NCBI RefSeq assembly: GCF_029871235.1
Contig: NZ_SSOM01000086.1
Coordinates: 50,233-114,232 of the forward strand
Reading direction: 5' to 3'
Source of the DNA: Pseudomonas sp. BN411
GTDB lineage: Bacteria > Pseudomonadota > Gammaproteobacteria > Pseudomonadales > Pseudomonadaceae
Length of the DNA stretch: 64,000 nucleotides
Shown here piece after piece: positions 8,331-19,156 of this stretch. The notes below the pieces were generated by a model. The model did no database searches. It was not told the DNA's origin and saw nothing but the letters and a program-made list of their open reading frames with translations. Positions within the stretch are counted from its first letter, which is position 1. Every line of letters begins with the position of its first letter. A program made the position numbers and the translations under genes.

Positions 8331-10126
8331 AACCGCGTTACCTGATCCTCGCCCTGGTGGCCGTGCTCGGCGTTGCGCCGCTGGTGCTGCCGCCCTACTA
8401 CGTCACCCTGCTCAACTACATCGGCCTCTACACGCTGGTGGTGCTCGGCCTGGTGCTGCTCACCGGCGTCGGCGGCATGACCAGCTTCGGCCAGGCCGCC
8501 TTCGTTGGCCTGGGCGCCTACACCAGTGCCTACCTGACCACGGTGCAGGACCTGCCGGGCTGGCTGGCCTGGGCCAGCGCATCGCCCTGGCTCACCCTGC
8601 TGGTGGGCCTGGTGCTCACCGGTGCGGTGGCCCTGCTGCTGGGCGCGCTGACCCTGAAGCTTTCCGGGCATTACCTGCCGCTCGGCACCATCGCCTGGGG
8701 CCTGTCGCTGTACTACCTGTTCGGCACCGTCGAATCCCTCGGTGGCCACACCGGTGTCAGCGGCCTGCCGTCCATCTCCCTGTTCGGCTGGGAGCTGAAC
8801 AAGGGCGAGGAGATCTATTACCTGATCTGGGCCGTGATGCTCTGCGCCATGCTGATCACCCAGAACCTCCTGGACTCCCGCGAAGGCCGCGCCATCCGTG
8901 CCCTCAAGGGCGGCCAGCTGATGGCCGAATCCATGGGTGTGAACACCTTCCGCGCAAAGATGGTGATCTTCCTCATCTCCGCCCTGTTCGCCGCCGTCTC
9001 CGGCTGGCTCTACGCCCACACCCAGCGCTTCGTGAACCCCACCCCCTTCGGCCTGCACATGGGCATCGATTACCTGTTCATGGCGCTGATCGGCGGCGTG
9101 GCCAGTGTCTGGGGTGCGCTGCTCGGCGCCGGCGTGCTGACCATGCTCAAGCAGTGGCTGCAGGACCTGCTGCCGCAGCTGCTGGGCAGCACCGGCAACT
9201 ACGAGGTGATCGTTTTCGGCATCGTCATTGTGCTGCTGATGCAGCGCGCGCCGGGCGGTCTCTGGCCGCTGCTGCTGCGCCTGGTGCCGGATGCCTGGAA
9301 ACCGCGCAAAGCCGCCCGCGATCTGGACGACGCAGCCGAACTGCCGCGCCGCGAGCTACCGACAGCCGGCGAAGTGCTGCTGGAAGCCCGCAACGTCACC
9401 CGACGTTTCGGTGGCCTGGTGGCCAACAACGAGATGAACCTGGATGTGCGCGCCGGGGAAATCCTCGCCCTGATCGGCCCTAACGGTGCCGGCAAGAGCA
9501 CCCTGTTCAACCAGCTGTCGGGCGTGGACACCCCCACCTCGGGCGACGTGCTGTTCCGTGGCCAGCGCATCAACGGTATCCCGTCGCGCGCGATCGCCCG
9601 CATGGGCATGAGCCGCACCTTCCAGCATGTGAAGCTGCTGCCGGAAATGAGCGTGCTGGAGAACGTCGCCATCGGCGCGCACCTGCGTGGCCACAAGGGC
9701 GTGCTCAGTGCAGCCCTGCGCCTGGACCGCAGCGAGGAGGCCGAACTGCTCGCCGAAGCCCGCCGCCAGCTGGAACGGGTCGGCCTGGGTGACTACCTGC
9801 ACGTGGAGGCCGGCAGCCTGGCCCTGGGTCAGCAGCGCATCCTCGAAATCGCCCGCGCCCTGTGCGCCAACCCCTGCCTGCTGCTGCTCGACGAGCCGGC
9901 CGCCGGCCTGCGCCACAAGGAGAAGGAAGCCCTCGGCGTGCTTCTCAGCCGTCTGCGCAGCGAGGGCATGGCGATCCTCCTGGTGGAACACGACATGGAT
10001 TTCGTCATGGGCCTGGTGGACCGGGTCGTGGTGATGGAATTCGGCCAGCGCATCGCCTACGGCCTGCCAGCCGACGTACAGAAAGACCCGGCGGTGCTGG
10101 AAGCCTATCTCGGAGGTGCTGAGTGA
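8327..10126 (+). CDS. Fused branched-chain-type ABC permease and ATPase (LivM-LivG)
   Basis: This 599-residue protein joins two normally separate subunits. Residues 1-320 are a LivM permease (about eight membrane segments, with [16 protein letters not shown]). Residues about 345-599 are a LivG ATPase with Walker [10 protein letters not shown] (about 383), the signature region L-A-L-G-Q-Q-R (about 500) and Walker [12 protein letters not shown] (about 520). The fusion is a known arrangement in proteobacterial HAAT transporters and no frameshift is involved. It overlaps livH and is followed by livF through a TGATG overlap. Confidence 0.88.
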   Translation: MKPRYLILALVAVLGVAPLVLPPYYVTLLNYIGLYTLVVLGLVLLTGVGGMTSFGQAAFVGLGAYTSAYLTTVQDLPGWLAWASASPWLTLLVGLVLTGAVALLLGALTLKLSGHYLPLGTIAWGLSLYYLFGTVESLGGHTGVSGLPSISLFGWELNKGEEIYYLIWAVMLCAMLITQNLLDSREGRAIRALKGGQLMAESMGVNTFRAKMVIFLISALFAAVSGWLYAHTQRFVNPTPFGLHMGIDYLFMALIGGVASVWGALLGAGVLTMLKQWLQDLLPQLLGSTGNYEVIVFGIVIVLLMQRAPGGLWPLLLRLVPDAWKPRKAARDLDDAAELPRRELPTAGEVLLEARNVTRRFGGLVANNEMNLDVRAGEILALIGPNGAGKSTLFNQLSGVDTPTSGDVLFRGQRINGIPSRAIARMGMSRTFQHVKLLPEMSVLENVAIGAHLRGHKGVLSAALRLDRSEEAELLAEARRQLERVGLGDYLHVEAGSLALGQQRILEIARALCANPCLLLLDEPAAGLRHKEKEALGVLLSRLRSEGMAILLVEHDMDFVMGLVDRVVVMEFGQRIAYGLPADVQKDPAVLEAYLGGAE

Positions 10127-10917
10127 TGAACATGCCGATTCAAGACCTGAAGCAACCGGAAAACCTCGCCACCAACCCGGTGCTGGAAGTCAGGGACCTG
10201 AGCGTCGCCTACGGCAAGGTGGAAGCCCTGTCCAACGCCAGCCTGCGGGTCGGCCAGGGGCAGATCGTCACCGTGATCGGCCCCAACGGCGCCGGAAAGA
10301 CCACCCTGCTCTCCGCCATCATGGGCGTGCTCGGCTCCCGTGGCCGGGTCGCCTTCGACGGCAGCCTGGAGGCGGTGCCGGAAGTGGAAGTGATGGTGTC
10401 GCGCGGACTCGGCCTGGTGCCGGAGAAGCGCGAGCTGTTCGGCAGCATGACGGTGGCCGACAACCTGCTGCTGGGCGCCTTCCAGCGCCACCGCAGCGGC
10501 AAGCGCGACCATGGCGAAACGCTGAAGGAGGTCTACGACCTGTTCCCGCGCCTGTGGGAACGCCGCGACCAGCTGGCCGCCACCCTCTCCGGTGGCGAGC
10601 GGCAGATGCTCGCCGTGGGTCGCGCGCTGATGGCCAAGCCCAAGCTGCTGATGCTCGACGAACCCAGCCTGGGCCTTGCGCCGCTGATCACCCGCGAGAT
10701 CTTCCGCATCATCACCACCCTGCGCCAGCAGGGGGTTTCCATCCTGCTGGTGGAACAGAACGCCCGCGCCGCCCTGCGTGTGGCCGACTACGCCTACGTG
10801 CTGGAGACCGGCCAGATCGCCATGCAGGGCCCCGCCGCGCAACTGGCCGATGACCCGCGCGTGATCGAGGCCTACCTGGGCCTGGCCAGCAAGCACCAGG
10901 AGATGCTCGCCAGCTGA
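10126..10917 (+). CDS. Branched-chain-type ABC transporter ATP-binding protein (LivF family)
   Basis: The 263-residue second ATPase of the importer shows Walker [10 protein letters not shown] (about 48-56), a LSGGERQM signature and Walker [12 protein letters not shown] with the Q-N-A H-loop region. LivF proteins pair with LivG; here the partner is the ATPase half of the upstream fusion. ATG 10126 overlaps the previous stop (TGATG) and has GGAGG about nine bases upstream. The GTG at 10123 is less likely. It is followed at once by a GC-rich hairpin. Confidence 0.87.
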   Translation: MNMPIQDLKQPENLATNPVLEVRDLSVAYGKVEALSNASLRVGQGQIVTVIGPNGAGKTTLLSAIMGVLGSRGRVAFDGSLEAVPEVEVMVSRGLGLVPEKRELFGSMTVADNLLLGAFQRHRSGKRDHGETLKEVYDLFPRLWERRDQLAATLSGGERQMLAVGRALMAKPKLLMLDEPSLGLAPLITREIFRIITTLRQQGVSILLVEQNARAALRVADYAYVLETGQIAMQGPAAQLADDPRVIEAYLGLASKHQEMLAS

Positions 10918-10926
10918 CGATGCTTA

Positions 10927-10948
10927 GGCCCGGCCGCAAGGCCGGGCC
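10927..10948 (+). terminator. Hairpin at the end of the liv-type operon
   Basis: A perfect 9-bp stem, GGCCCGGCC / GGCCGGGCC, with a GCAA tetraloop lies 10 bp after the livF stop. There is no T tract, so it may act as a partial terminator, allowing some readthrough into the chemoreceptor gene. Confidence 0.55.
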
Positions 10949-10966
10949 CCGTCCACGGAGGACAAC

Positions 10967-12517
10967 ATGGAACCATCCCCCGCCCCGGTTTTCGCGGAAC
11001 CCCCGATTTCCCGCCTCGATCCGGAAGGCCGCCTGCTGCACTGCAACGACGCCTACCTGGACATGTGCGGCTACCGCCGCGAGGCGTTGCTGCATCAGCC
11101 CTTCAGCAGCATCAACCACCCCGGCATGCCCGCCGTGGTCATCGAACGCATGTGGCGGACCCTGCGCGCCGGCATGCCGTGGAACGGTCCGCTGATGGGC
11201 CGCCATCAGGAAGGCGGTGTGTTCTGGAGCGACCTCTACGTGGTGCCGCTGTTCGAGGGCGGCCAGCTGGTAGCGCTCGGCACCGTCTATCACCCCATGG
11301 ACCGCGCCAGCTGCCTGCGCGCCGACGCCCTTTATGCGCGCCTGCGCCAGGGCAAGCCGGCCGAGCCCACCGCGACACGGGCGCTGCGCCTGCTGGGCGA
11401 ACACAGTGTCGCCGCACTGACTGCCCTGGGGCTGGCCGGCGCGACCCTGGCCGGACAACTGGATGCCGGGCTCAGCCTGGCCCTGCTCGGTGGGCTTGGT
11501 GCCATCAGCCTGCAGGCCGCCCATGTGCGCCAACGCGGCGTGACCCAGGGCCTGGCGAGTTATCCACAGGTCTATAGCGACCCGCTGCTGGCACCGGCCT
11601 ACAGCCCGCGCGGCGGTGCTGATGCCCTGCTGGACATGGCCATGGGCAACCTGCAACTGCGTCTGCGCACGGTGATGGCGCGCATCCATATCAACGGCGA
11701 CATCCTGCGCAGCCGCGCCGGAGAGTCCTCGGTCCTGGTGGCCAGCGAGGCCGGTCAACTGGAGCGCCAGCTGGAAGAAACCGAGCAGTCGGCGGCGGCC
11801 ATCCAGCAGATGAGCAGCACCATCCAGGAGCTGTCGCGCAACCTCCAGCACAGCGCCGGCGCCACCCAGGCAGTGGACGACCTGGCCCGCGACGGCGAGC
11901 GACTGGCCAGCCAGAGCCAGGTGTCGATGCAGGCATTGCGCGGAGCGGTGGAAGACATCGGCCAGGCCGTCGGCCAGCTCGCCGAGTCCATCGATTCCAT
12001 CAGCGGCATTGCCGACGTGATCCAGAGCATCGCCGAGCAGACCAACCTGCTGGCGCTCAACGCCGCCATCGAGGCCGCCCGCGCCGGCGAGTCCGGCCGG
12101 GGCTTCGCGGTGGTGGCGGACGAGGTGCGCACCCTCGCCTCGCGCACCCGCGATTCCACCGAGCAGATCCAGCAGTCCATCGAGCGCTTGCGCAGCGGCA
12201 GCGCCCAGGCCCTGGCCACCGCGCAACGGGGTGAACAGGCGGCGCAGCAATCGAGCACGGATGTGGAGCAGGTGCGCGATGCCCTGCGGCGAATCAGCGG
12301 CGAGGTCGGCCAGATCAGCGGCATGAGCCTGCAGATGGCCACCGCCATCGAGGAACAGGGCCAGGTGGCCGAGGAGATCAGCCGGCAGATCGCACGGATC
12401 GCCGGACTCGCCGAACAGAGCGCCGGCCAGGCCCAGCGCAGCACCCAGATCGGCGAGGAACTGCACCAACTGGCCCACTCCCAGCTCGACCTGGCCCAGC
12501 GATTCCTGCACGGCTGA
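10967..12517 (+). CDS. Methyl-accepting chemotaxis protein with N-terminal PAS domain (Aer-like)
   Basis: The 516-residue receptor has an N-terminal PAS domain (about 10-115; [15 protein letters not shown]-x-x-W-N-G-P-L-M), a paired hydrophobic segment (about 145-185), a linker, and an MA signalling domain (about 240-510) with the hairpin tip [16 protein letters not shown]. There is no periplasmic sensor loop, so it senses an internal signal such as redox state or a metabolite, as Aer does. Standing between the liv-type importer and the MarR gene beside iac, it may direct taxis linked to oxidation of the imported compound. GGAGGAC precedes the ATG. Confidence 0.85.
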   Translation: MEPSPAPVFAEPPISRLDPEGRLLHCNDAYLDMCGYRREALLHQPFSSINHPGMPAVVIERMWRTLRAGMPWNGPLMGRHQEGGVFWSDLYVVPLFEGGQLVALGTVYHPMDRASCLRADALYARLRQGKPAEPTATRALRLLGEHSVAALTALGLAGATLAGQLDAGLSLALLGGLGAISLQAAHVRQRGVTQGLASYPQVYSDPLLAPAYSPRGGADALLDMAMGNLQLRLRTVMARIHINGDILRSRAGESSVLVASEAGQLERQLEETEQSAAAIQQMSSTIQELSRNLQHSAGATQAVDDLARDGERLASQSQVSMQALRGAVEDIGQAVGQLAESIDSISGIADVIQSIAEQTNLLALNAAIEAARAGESGRGFAVVADEVRTLASRTRDSTEQIQQSIERLRSGSAQALATAQRGEQAAQQSSTDVEQVRDALRRISGEVGQISGMSLQMATAIEEQGQVAEEISRQIARIAGLAEQSAGQAQRSTQIGEELHQLAHSQLDLAQRFLHG

Positions 12518-12523
12518 ACACGA

Positions 12524-12546
12524 CCGGCTGCCCTCTCGGGAGCCGG
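12524..12546 (+). terminator. Hairpin after the chemoreceptor gene
   Basis: CCGGCT...AGCCGG with an inner CCC/GGG pairing forms a stable stem 6 bp after the stop, followed by CGTTTCC. The poor T tract makes its strength uncertain. Confidence 0.5.
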
Positions 12547-12648
12547 CGTTTCCTGATTGGGGTCAAGGTAGCGCCATACGGCTGTCGACAGCCCACGCGC
12601 AACGCCCTATAACTCTCCCCCTGTCAGCACGAACCTTGCCCCACTCGC

Positions 12649-13125
12649 ATGAGCACCCCGAAAAAGCGCCTCAACCGATACAACCCCGCCAGCGACGATT
12701 TCAAGAAGGAGGAATTCCCCTTCTACTGGATCGCCCGCGTCTATGGCCGCTACAACATGGCCATGGAAAAAACCCTGAAGAAGATCGACCTGGACATCCC
12801 GCGCTGGCGCATCCTCTTCATCCTCAAGGAGAACGGCCAGTCGAGCATCTCGGAGATCTCCGAGCACGCCATCGCCAAGCTCTCCACCGTCACCAAGATC
12901 GTCTACCGCATGAAAGATGACGGCCTGGTGGACACCGCCCCCTGCAGCAACGACGGCCGCGTCACCCAGGTGACCATCACCGAGAAGGGCCGGCACATGG
13001 TGGAAGAGATCCAGGTGAACACCGCGCACATCTTCACCAACAGCTTCAAGGACCTCACCGAAGCCCAGATCGCCAAGCTCAACGGCACGCTGGAAAAGAT
13101 CTACGCGAATTTGCCGGAGGGTTGA
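12649..13125 (+). CDS. MarR-family transcriptional regulator, candidate IacR
   Basis: The 158-residue protein has the MarR winged-helix fold: recognition region S-T-V-T-K-I-V-Y-R-M-K-D-D-G-L-V (about 85-100) and the D-G-R-V-T-Q-V-T-I-T-E-K-G wing (about 103-115). IacR, the regulator of iac operons, is a MarR-type repressor relieved by a pathway compound. This is the only MarR gene near the iac cluster here, so it is the best local candidate, although it lies 7 kb away and another iacR could lie left of the window. The TTTACGTGC motifs near iacH and iacE would be its expected sites; none is seen in front of its own gene. Confidence 0.8.
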   Translation: MSTPKKRLNRYNPASDDFKKEEFPFYWIARVYGRYNMAMEKTLKKIDLDIPRWRILFILKENGQSSISEISEHAIAKLSTVTKIVYRMKDDGLVDTAPCSNDGRVTQVTITEKGRHMVEEIQVNTAHIFTNSFKDLTEAQIAKLNGTLEKIYANLPEG

Positions 13126-13146
13126 TTCCTCCCTTGGCGCACTTCC

Positions 13147-13246
13147 TGTAGGGGCGAATTCATTCGCCAAGGGGCACGCAGTGCCCCCCCATTGAACCTT
13201 GAAGGGCAGACCTTCGGCCTGCTTGGCGATTGAAATCGCCCCTACA
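13147..13246. repeat. Dispersed intergenic element, GAATTC family
   Basis: It begins TGTAGGGGCGAATTCATTCG and ends with the near-inverted arm GCGATTGAAATCGCCCCTACA, enclosing two small hairpins (GGGGCACGCAGTGCCCC and GCAGACCTTCGGCCTGC). At least fifteen full or partial copies of this family are in the window, all intergenic or at gene ends. Confidence 0.85.
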
Positions 13247-13261
13247 AGGTTTGATGCGATC

Positions 13262-14080
13262 TCAGCGCCGCGCGAACGCCGCCGCCTTCTCGATCAACTC
13301 CGCCTCCGGCCGCACGCCGGTGTAGAGCACGAACTGCTCCACCGCCTGCAACACGATCACCTCGGCACCAGTGATCACCGGCTTGCCCAGCTCGCGGGCG
13401 AGGCGGATCAGTGGGGTTTCCACCGGCAGCGCCACCACATCGAAAATCCAGTCGGCCGCTTCCACCTGCTCGCGGGTGAAAGCCAGGGCGTCGGCTTCCG
13501 GGCCGCCTTCCATGCCCAGCGGGGTGACGTTGACCAGCATCTGTGGTTTCTCGTCGCCCAACTCCGCCCGCCACAGATATCCACAGCCACGAGCCAGCGC
13601 CGGGCCGGTTTCCGGGTTGCGGGCGACTATCGTGGCGTGGCGGAAACCACTGTCGCGAAAGGCACTGGCCACGGCCTTGGCCATGCCGCCGCTGCCCCGC
13701 ACGGCGAAGTGAATGTCGCTCGGCACTGCGTGGCTCGCCAGCAGACTGGCCACGGCGCTGTAATCGGTGTTGTAGCCCTTCAGCCGGCCGTTGTCGGCGA
13801 CGATGGTGTTCACCGAGTCGATGGCCGAAGCCGAGGCGTCCAGCTCATCCAGCAATGGGATGCAGGCCTCCTTGAACGGCATGGAAACCGCACTACCGCG
13901 AATGCCCAGGGCGCGAATGCCGCCGATGGCCGCCGGCAAGTCGGTGGTGGTGAAGGCCTTGTAGACGAAGTCCAGGTCGAGGGCTTCGTAGAGGTAGTTG
14001 TGAAAGCGCGTGCCGAAATTGCCGGGGCGACCGGACAGCGACATGCAGAGCCGGGTGTCGCGGCTGATGGGGCGAGGCAT
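13262..14080 (-). CDS. Shikimate 5-dehydrogenase-like protein
   Basis: This 272-residue protein has the two-domain AroE fold. The substrate-side motifs are C-M-S-L-S-G-R-P near the N-terminus, S-M-P-F-K (catalytic Lys about 65) and G-Y-N-T-D-Y (about 107). The NAD(P) domain carries G-S-G-G-M-A-K-A (about 130). It is an AroE-family paralogue, probably not the housekeeping aroE, because the canonical N-V-T-x-P-x-K and G-A-G-G motifs are altered to S-V-S-M-P-F-K and G-S-G-G; it may act on quinate or a related hydroxy-acid. The start is ATG 14080 with GGAG upstream. Dispersed repeats flank both ends. Confidence 0.75.
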   Translation of the reverse strand: MPRPISRDTRLCMSLSGRPGNFGTRFHNYLYEALDLDFVYKAFTTTDLPAAIGGIRALGIRGSAVSMPFKEACIPLLDELDASASAIDSVNTIVADNGRLKGYNTDYSAVASLLASHAVPSDIHFAVRGSGGMAKAVASAFRDSGFRHATIVARNPETGPALARGCGYLWRAELGDEKPQMLVNVTPLGMEGGPEADALAFTREQVEAADWIFDVVALPVETPLIRLARELGKPVITGAEVIVLQAVEQFVLYTGVRPEAELIEKAAAFARR

Positions 14081-14116
14081 TGGAATCTCCGTTTGGCAGC
14101 GAGGCCTTTGCTTTCC

Positions 14117-14181
14117 TGTGGGGGCGAATTCATTCGCTATGCAGACCGCAGGTCTGCATAGCGAATGAATTCGCCCCCACA
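14117..14181. repeat. GAATTC-family element forming a 65-bp palindrome
   Basis: Both outer arms are of the GAATTC type (TGTGGGGGCGAATTCATTCG and its inverse) around the inner hairpin GCAGACC/GGTCTGC. The whole element is an almost perfect palindrome, in contrast to the usual copies that have a GAATTC arm and a GATTGAAATC arm. Confidence 0.85.
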
Positions 14182-14207
14182 AGGACAGGCATGGCTCGCG
14201 CGGGTCC

Positions 14208-15830
14208 TCAGAAAATGTAATCCGTGGTCAGGAAGTTCGATTCGCGATTGCGGATGATCTCGCTGACCAGCTCCTTGTTGTCTTCCTGGAACTTGGTCGC
14301 CACCAGGGTACGGATGGAGAACACCCGCAGGGCGTCATGTACCGACAGCGTCCCTTCGGCCGAGTTCTTGCGGCCGTTGAACGGGAAGGTGTCCGGGCCG
14401 CGCTGGCACTGGGCGTTGATGTTGATGCGCCCCACCTGATTGGCGAAGGCATCCACCAGCCGGCCGACCTGGGCCGAGTCGTTGCCGAACAAGCTGAGCT
14501 GCTGGCCGTAGTCGGAATGCAGCACGTAGTCGATCACCTCCTCCACCTCGCGATACGGCACCACCGGAATCAGCGGACCGAACTGCTCTTCGTTGTAGAG
14601 GCGCATCGCCGGGCTCACCGGGCTCAGCACAGCGGGATAGAAAAAGCTCTGCCGGTGACTGCCGCCGCCCGCATTGACCACTTTGGCGCCCTTGGCCACG
14701 GCGTCTTCCAGCAGCGCATTGAGGTAATCGACCTTGCCCGGCTCAGGCAGGGGCGTAAGGGCCACGCCGTCCTCCCAGGGCATTCCGGGCTTGAGCGCGG
14801 CCAGCTTGGCGCAGAACTTGTCGAGGAAGGGTTCGAGCACGTCCTCATGGACGAAGAGGATCTTCAGCGCAGTGCAGCGCTGGCCGTTGAACGACAGGGC
14901 GCCGGTGATGGCTTCGCTCACCGCGTTGTCCAGGTCCACCTTGGGCAGGACGATGCCGGGGTTCTTGGCGTCCAGGCCCAGCGCCGCGCGCAGGCGGTGC
15001 GGGCGCGGGTGCAGCTTCTTCAGGTCGGCGGCGCCGGAGTGGGTGCCGATGAAGGCGAACACATCCACCTTGCCGCTGGCCATGATGGCGCTGACGGTCT
15101 CGCGGCCACGGCCGTAGATGACGTTGATGACGCCAGCCGGGAAGCTGTCGCGGAAGGCTTCCAGTAGCGGCCGGATCAGCAGCACACCGAACTTGGCCGG
15201 CTTGAAGACCACGGTGTTGCCCATGATCAGCGCCGGGATCAGGGTGGTGAAGGTTTCGTTCAGCGGGTAGTTGTAAGGCCCCATGCACAGCGCCACGCCC
15301 AGTGGCACGCGGCGGATCTGGCCGAGGGTGCCCTGCTCCAGCTCGAAACGGCTGGAGCGGCGATCCAGCTCCTTGAGCGCTTCGATGGTGTCGACGATGT
15401 AGTCGCAGGTGCGGTCGAACTCCTTCTCGGAATCCTTGAGGTTCTTGCCGATCTCCCACATCAGCAGCCTGACCACCGCCTCGCGCTGCTCGCGCATGCG
15501 GGCGAGGAACTTTTCCACATGCTGGATGCGCTCGGCCACGCGCATGGTCGGCCAGGCACCCTGCCCGTGGTCGTAGGCGGCGACGGCGGCGTCCAAGGCC
15601 GCCAACGCGGCATCGGCATCCAGCAGCGGCGTGCTGCCCAGCACCACCTGTTCATCGCCCTTCTCGCCCGCCAGAAACACCGGACTGCGCACGGCCGCCA
15701 GCGGGCCCTGCCAACTCAGCAGTTCGCCATTCACCAGGTACTCGCGCTGCTCGATGGGCGCGCCGGGGCGGTAACGCTCGGGAATCTGGTCGGCAGTGGG
15801 GAACAGGGCTTCGAGGTTGTTGTTGGTCAT
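14208..15830 (-). CDS. GapN-type NADP-dependent glyceraldehyde-3-phosphate dehydrogenase-like protein
   Basis: The 540-residue aldehyde dehydrogenase most resembles the non-phosphorylating glyceraldehyde-3-phosphate dehydrogenase (GapN) group: G-P-Y-N-Y-P-L-N-E (about 183), F-K-P-A-K (about 211) and the catalytic Cys319 in F-N-G-Q-R-C-T-A-L-K. The general-base Glu of the usual L-E-L-G-G-K motif is replaced: the aligned position 34 residues before the Cys is Gly285 in L-G-L-D-A-K. The length is about 60 residues more than streptococcal GapN. It lies beside the Entner-Doudoroff genes, where it could oxidise triose phosphate to 3-phosphoglycerate with NADPH formation. Family is clear, activity less so. 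Confidence 0.8.
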   Translation of the reverse strand: MTNNNLEALFPTADQIPERYRPGAPIEQREYLVNGELLSWQGPLAAVRSPVFLAGEKGDEQVVLGSTPLLDADAALAALDAAVAAYDHGQGAWPTMRVAERIQHVEKFLARMREQREAVVRLLMWEIGKNLKDSEKEFDRTCDYIVDTIEALKELDRRSSRFELEQGTLGQIRRVPLGVALCMGPYNYPLNETFTTLIPALIMGNTVVFKPAKFGVLLIRPLLEAFRDSFPAGVINVIYGRGRETVSAIMASGKVDVFAFIGTHSGAADLKKLHPRPHRLRAALGLDAKNPGIVLPKVDLDNAVSEAITGALSFNGQRCTALKILFVHEDVLEPFLDKFCAKLAALKPGMPWEDGVALTPLPEPGKVDYLNALLEDAVAKGAKVVNAGGGSHRQSFFYPAVLSPVSPAMRLYNEEQFGPLIPVVPYREVEEVIDYVLHSDYGQQLSLFGNDSAQVGRLVDAFANQVGRININAQCQRGPDTFPFNGRKNSAEGTLSVHDALRVFSIRTLVATKFQEDNKELVSEIIRNRESNFLTTDYIF

Positions 15831-15984
15831 TGCGCTTTCCTCAGGATCGGGACCACTGAAAGTCGGTTTTAACGCGGTTTCGTTACTTGGTAAATCGTTT
15901 CAGCAAACCGTTTGGCGGAATCTACTTCGCAACCGGGTGCGATATGGGAATGGGCTACGCAGTTACTGGGGTGGGCATGAACCC

Positions 15985-16082
15985 TGTGGGGGCGAATTCA
16001 TTCGCAATGGGGCACGCAGTGTCCCCAGGGAGGTTTGAAGGGCAGGCCTGAGGCCTGCATAGCGATTGAAATCGCCCCCACA
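15985..16082. repeat. Dispersed intergenic element, GAATTC family
   Basis: TGTGGGGGCGAATTCATTCG to GATTGAAATCGCCCCCACA, with inner GGGGCACGCAGTGTCCCC and GGCAGGCCTGAGGCCTGC hairpins. It lies in the 277-bp gap between the gapN-like gene and eda. The remainder of that gap (15831-15984) shows no clear gene; it should contain the gapN-like promoter. Confidence 0.82.
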
Positions 16083-16107
16083 AAAAGCAGAACGCTCTCT
16101 GCCTACA

Positions 16108-16797
16108 TCAGTGCAACAGCTCCAACGCCGCTGCCGTGGCTTCCTGGATGCGCTGCCAGTCGCCGTTGCGGATCCATTCCTTGTCCATCATCCAGGTGCC
16201 GCCCACGCACATCACGTTGGGCAGGGCCATGTAGTCGCGCAGGTTGTCGGGATTGACCCCGCCGGTCGGGCAGAAGCGGATGCCCGGGAAAGGGCCACCG
16301 AAGGCCTTGAGGGCCTTGATGCCGCCGCAGACTTCCGCCGGGAACAGCTTGAAGCGGCGATAGCCCAGGGCGTAGCCCAGCATGATTTCCGAGGCGCTGC
16401 TGATGCCCGGCAGCAACGGCAACGGGCTGTAGACGCCGGCCCGCAGCAGTTCGGCGGTGCAGCCGGGGGTGACGATGAATTGCGAACCGGCGGCTTCGGC
16501 CTCGGCGAGCATCCACTCGTCGAGCACGGTGCCGGCGCCGACGCACAGCTCCGGGCGCTGCTCACGCAGGGTGCGGATCGCGGCCAGGCCGTGTTCGGAG
16601 CGCAGAGTGATTTCCAGGGTGCGCAGGCCACCGGCGGCCAGGGCATCGGCCAGCGGCAGGGCGTCCTGCTCGCGCTCGATGGTGATCACCGGAAGGATGC
16701 GTGCCGCACCGCAGAGAATGTCGATCAGGGCAGCCTTGTCGGCCATGCTCGGCACGGCTTCGCGACTGGTGGCCCGATTGGTGGGGAGGCTGGTCAT
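16108..16797 (-). CDS. eda: KDPG/KHG aldolase (2-dehydro-3-deoxyphosphogluconate aldolase)
   Basis: The 229-residue class I aldolase splits KDPG into pyruvate and glyceraldehyde-3-phosphate, the last step of the Entner-Doudoroff pathway. It shows P-V-I-T-I-E (about 36), L-E-I-T-L-R (catalytic Glu about 62), the Schiff-base lysine in R-R-F-K-L-F-P-A-E (about 149) and C-P-T-G-G-V. It is the last gene of the zwf-pgl-eda operon on the minus strand, 16 bp after pgl. AAGGAACG precedes the ATG. Confidence 0.95.
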   Translation of the reverse strand: MTSLPTNRATSREAVPSMADKAALIDILCGAARILPVITIEREQDALPLADALAAGGLRTLEITLRSEHGLAAIRTLREQRPELCVGAGTVLDEWMLAEAEAAGSQFIVTPGCTAELLRAGVYSPLPLLPGISSASEIMLGYALGYRRFKLFPAEVCGGIKALKAFGGPFPGIRFCPTGGVNPDNLRDYMALPNVMCVGGTWMMDKEWIRNGDWQRIQEATAAALELLH

Positions 16798-16813
16798 GGG
16801 CGTTCCTTCGGGC

Positions 16814-17513
16814 TCAGGGGCACCAGTGGATTTCCAGGGGATGGCGGAGGAAAGCGCGGATCGGCATGGCCGACACGTCTTCTCCCGCCAGGGCGGCGGC
16901 CAGGGTGGCCAGCTTGGCCTGGCCTTGCACGGCCAGCAGGGTCAGCTGCGCACTGGCCAGCAGCGGCAAGGTCAGGGTGAGGCGCTGGCGCGGCACGCTG
17001 GGGGCCTGCATCGGCAGGCAGCGGCGTTCGCAGTCGGAACTCAGCGCCTGTTCGAGGTTCGGGCTGCCGGGGAACAGCGAAGCGGTGTGGCCGTCCTCGC
17101 CCATGCCCAGCACCAGCACGTCGATAGCGCCCAGTTCGGCCAGGGCCACATGGGCCAGGCGGGCAGCCTCATCCAGGCTCGGCGCGCTGTGGTAGAGGCC
17201 GAGGAAGCGCGCGCTGGCGGCCTCGCCCTTCAACAGATGGTGGCGCACCAGGCCTTCATTGCTGTCGGCGTGGCGGACCGGCACGAAGCGTTCGTCGGCC
17301 AGGCTGATGGTGACCCTCGACCAGTCCAGGGTCTGCCCGCAAAGGCGCTCGAAGAAGGTGATCGGGCTGCGCCCGCCGGACACCACCAGCACGGCCGAAC
17401 CGCGGGCCTCGATGGCCGCGCGCAGGGCGTTGGCAACGGTGATGGCCAGTTCACCGGCCAGTTGTTCGGGGCTACTGAGGCTGAGCCCAGTGACCTGCGT
17501 CGGCAGGTCCAGA

Positions 17514-17527
<14 letters not shown>
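16814..17527 (-). CDS. pgl: 6-phosphogluconolactonase
   Basis: The 237-residue enzyme hydrolyses 6-phosphogluconolactone between Zwf and Edd. Family motifs are S-G-G-R-S-P (about 50), L-A-D-E-R-F-V-P (about 77) and [14 protein letters not shown] (about 140). The start is ATG 17527 with AGGAGCTG upstream, overlapping the last 14 bases of zwf, so the two are translationally coupled. The order zwf-pgl-eda is the standard Pseudomonas arrangement. Confidence 0.95.
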
Positions 17528-18983
<1,456 letters not shown>

Positions 18984-19050
18984 GATATTTGTTCTTCTAT
19001 CAAACATAAGCTTATGAATACACCCAGTTAGTCGTTACAGCAAGACAAAA

Positions 19051-19068
19051 TGTAGTAATAAAACTACA
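19051..19068. promoter_or_regulatory. HexR operator candidate between zwf and hexR
   Basis: TGTAGT-aataaa-ACTACA is a perfect 6-bp inverted repeat close to the known HexR consensus (TGTAAT...ATTACA; TTGT-N7/8-ACAA in P. putida). It lies 68 bp upstream of zwf and 89 bp upstream of hexR, so it could govern both. HexR is relieved by KDPG in known species. Confidence 0.75.
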
Positions 19069-19156
19069 TTTACCAACATACGAGATTACGGTGGCCCAGC
19101 CTGGGTGCGCTCAGTACGATAGGCCACCGATTGCAGGCCCCTTCCCAGGAATCCCA

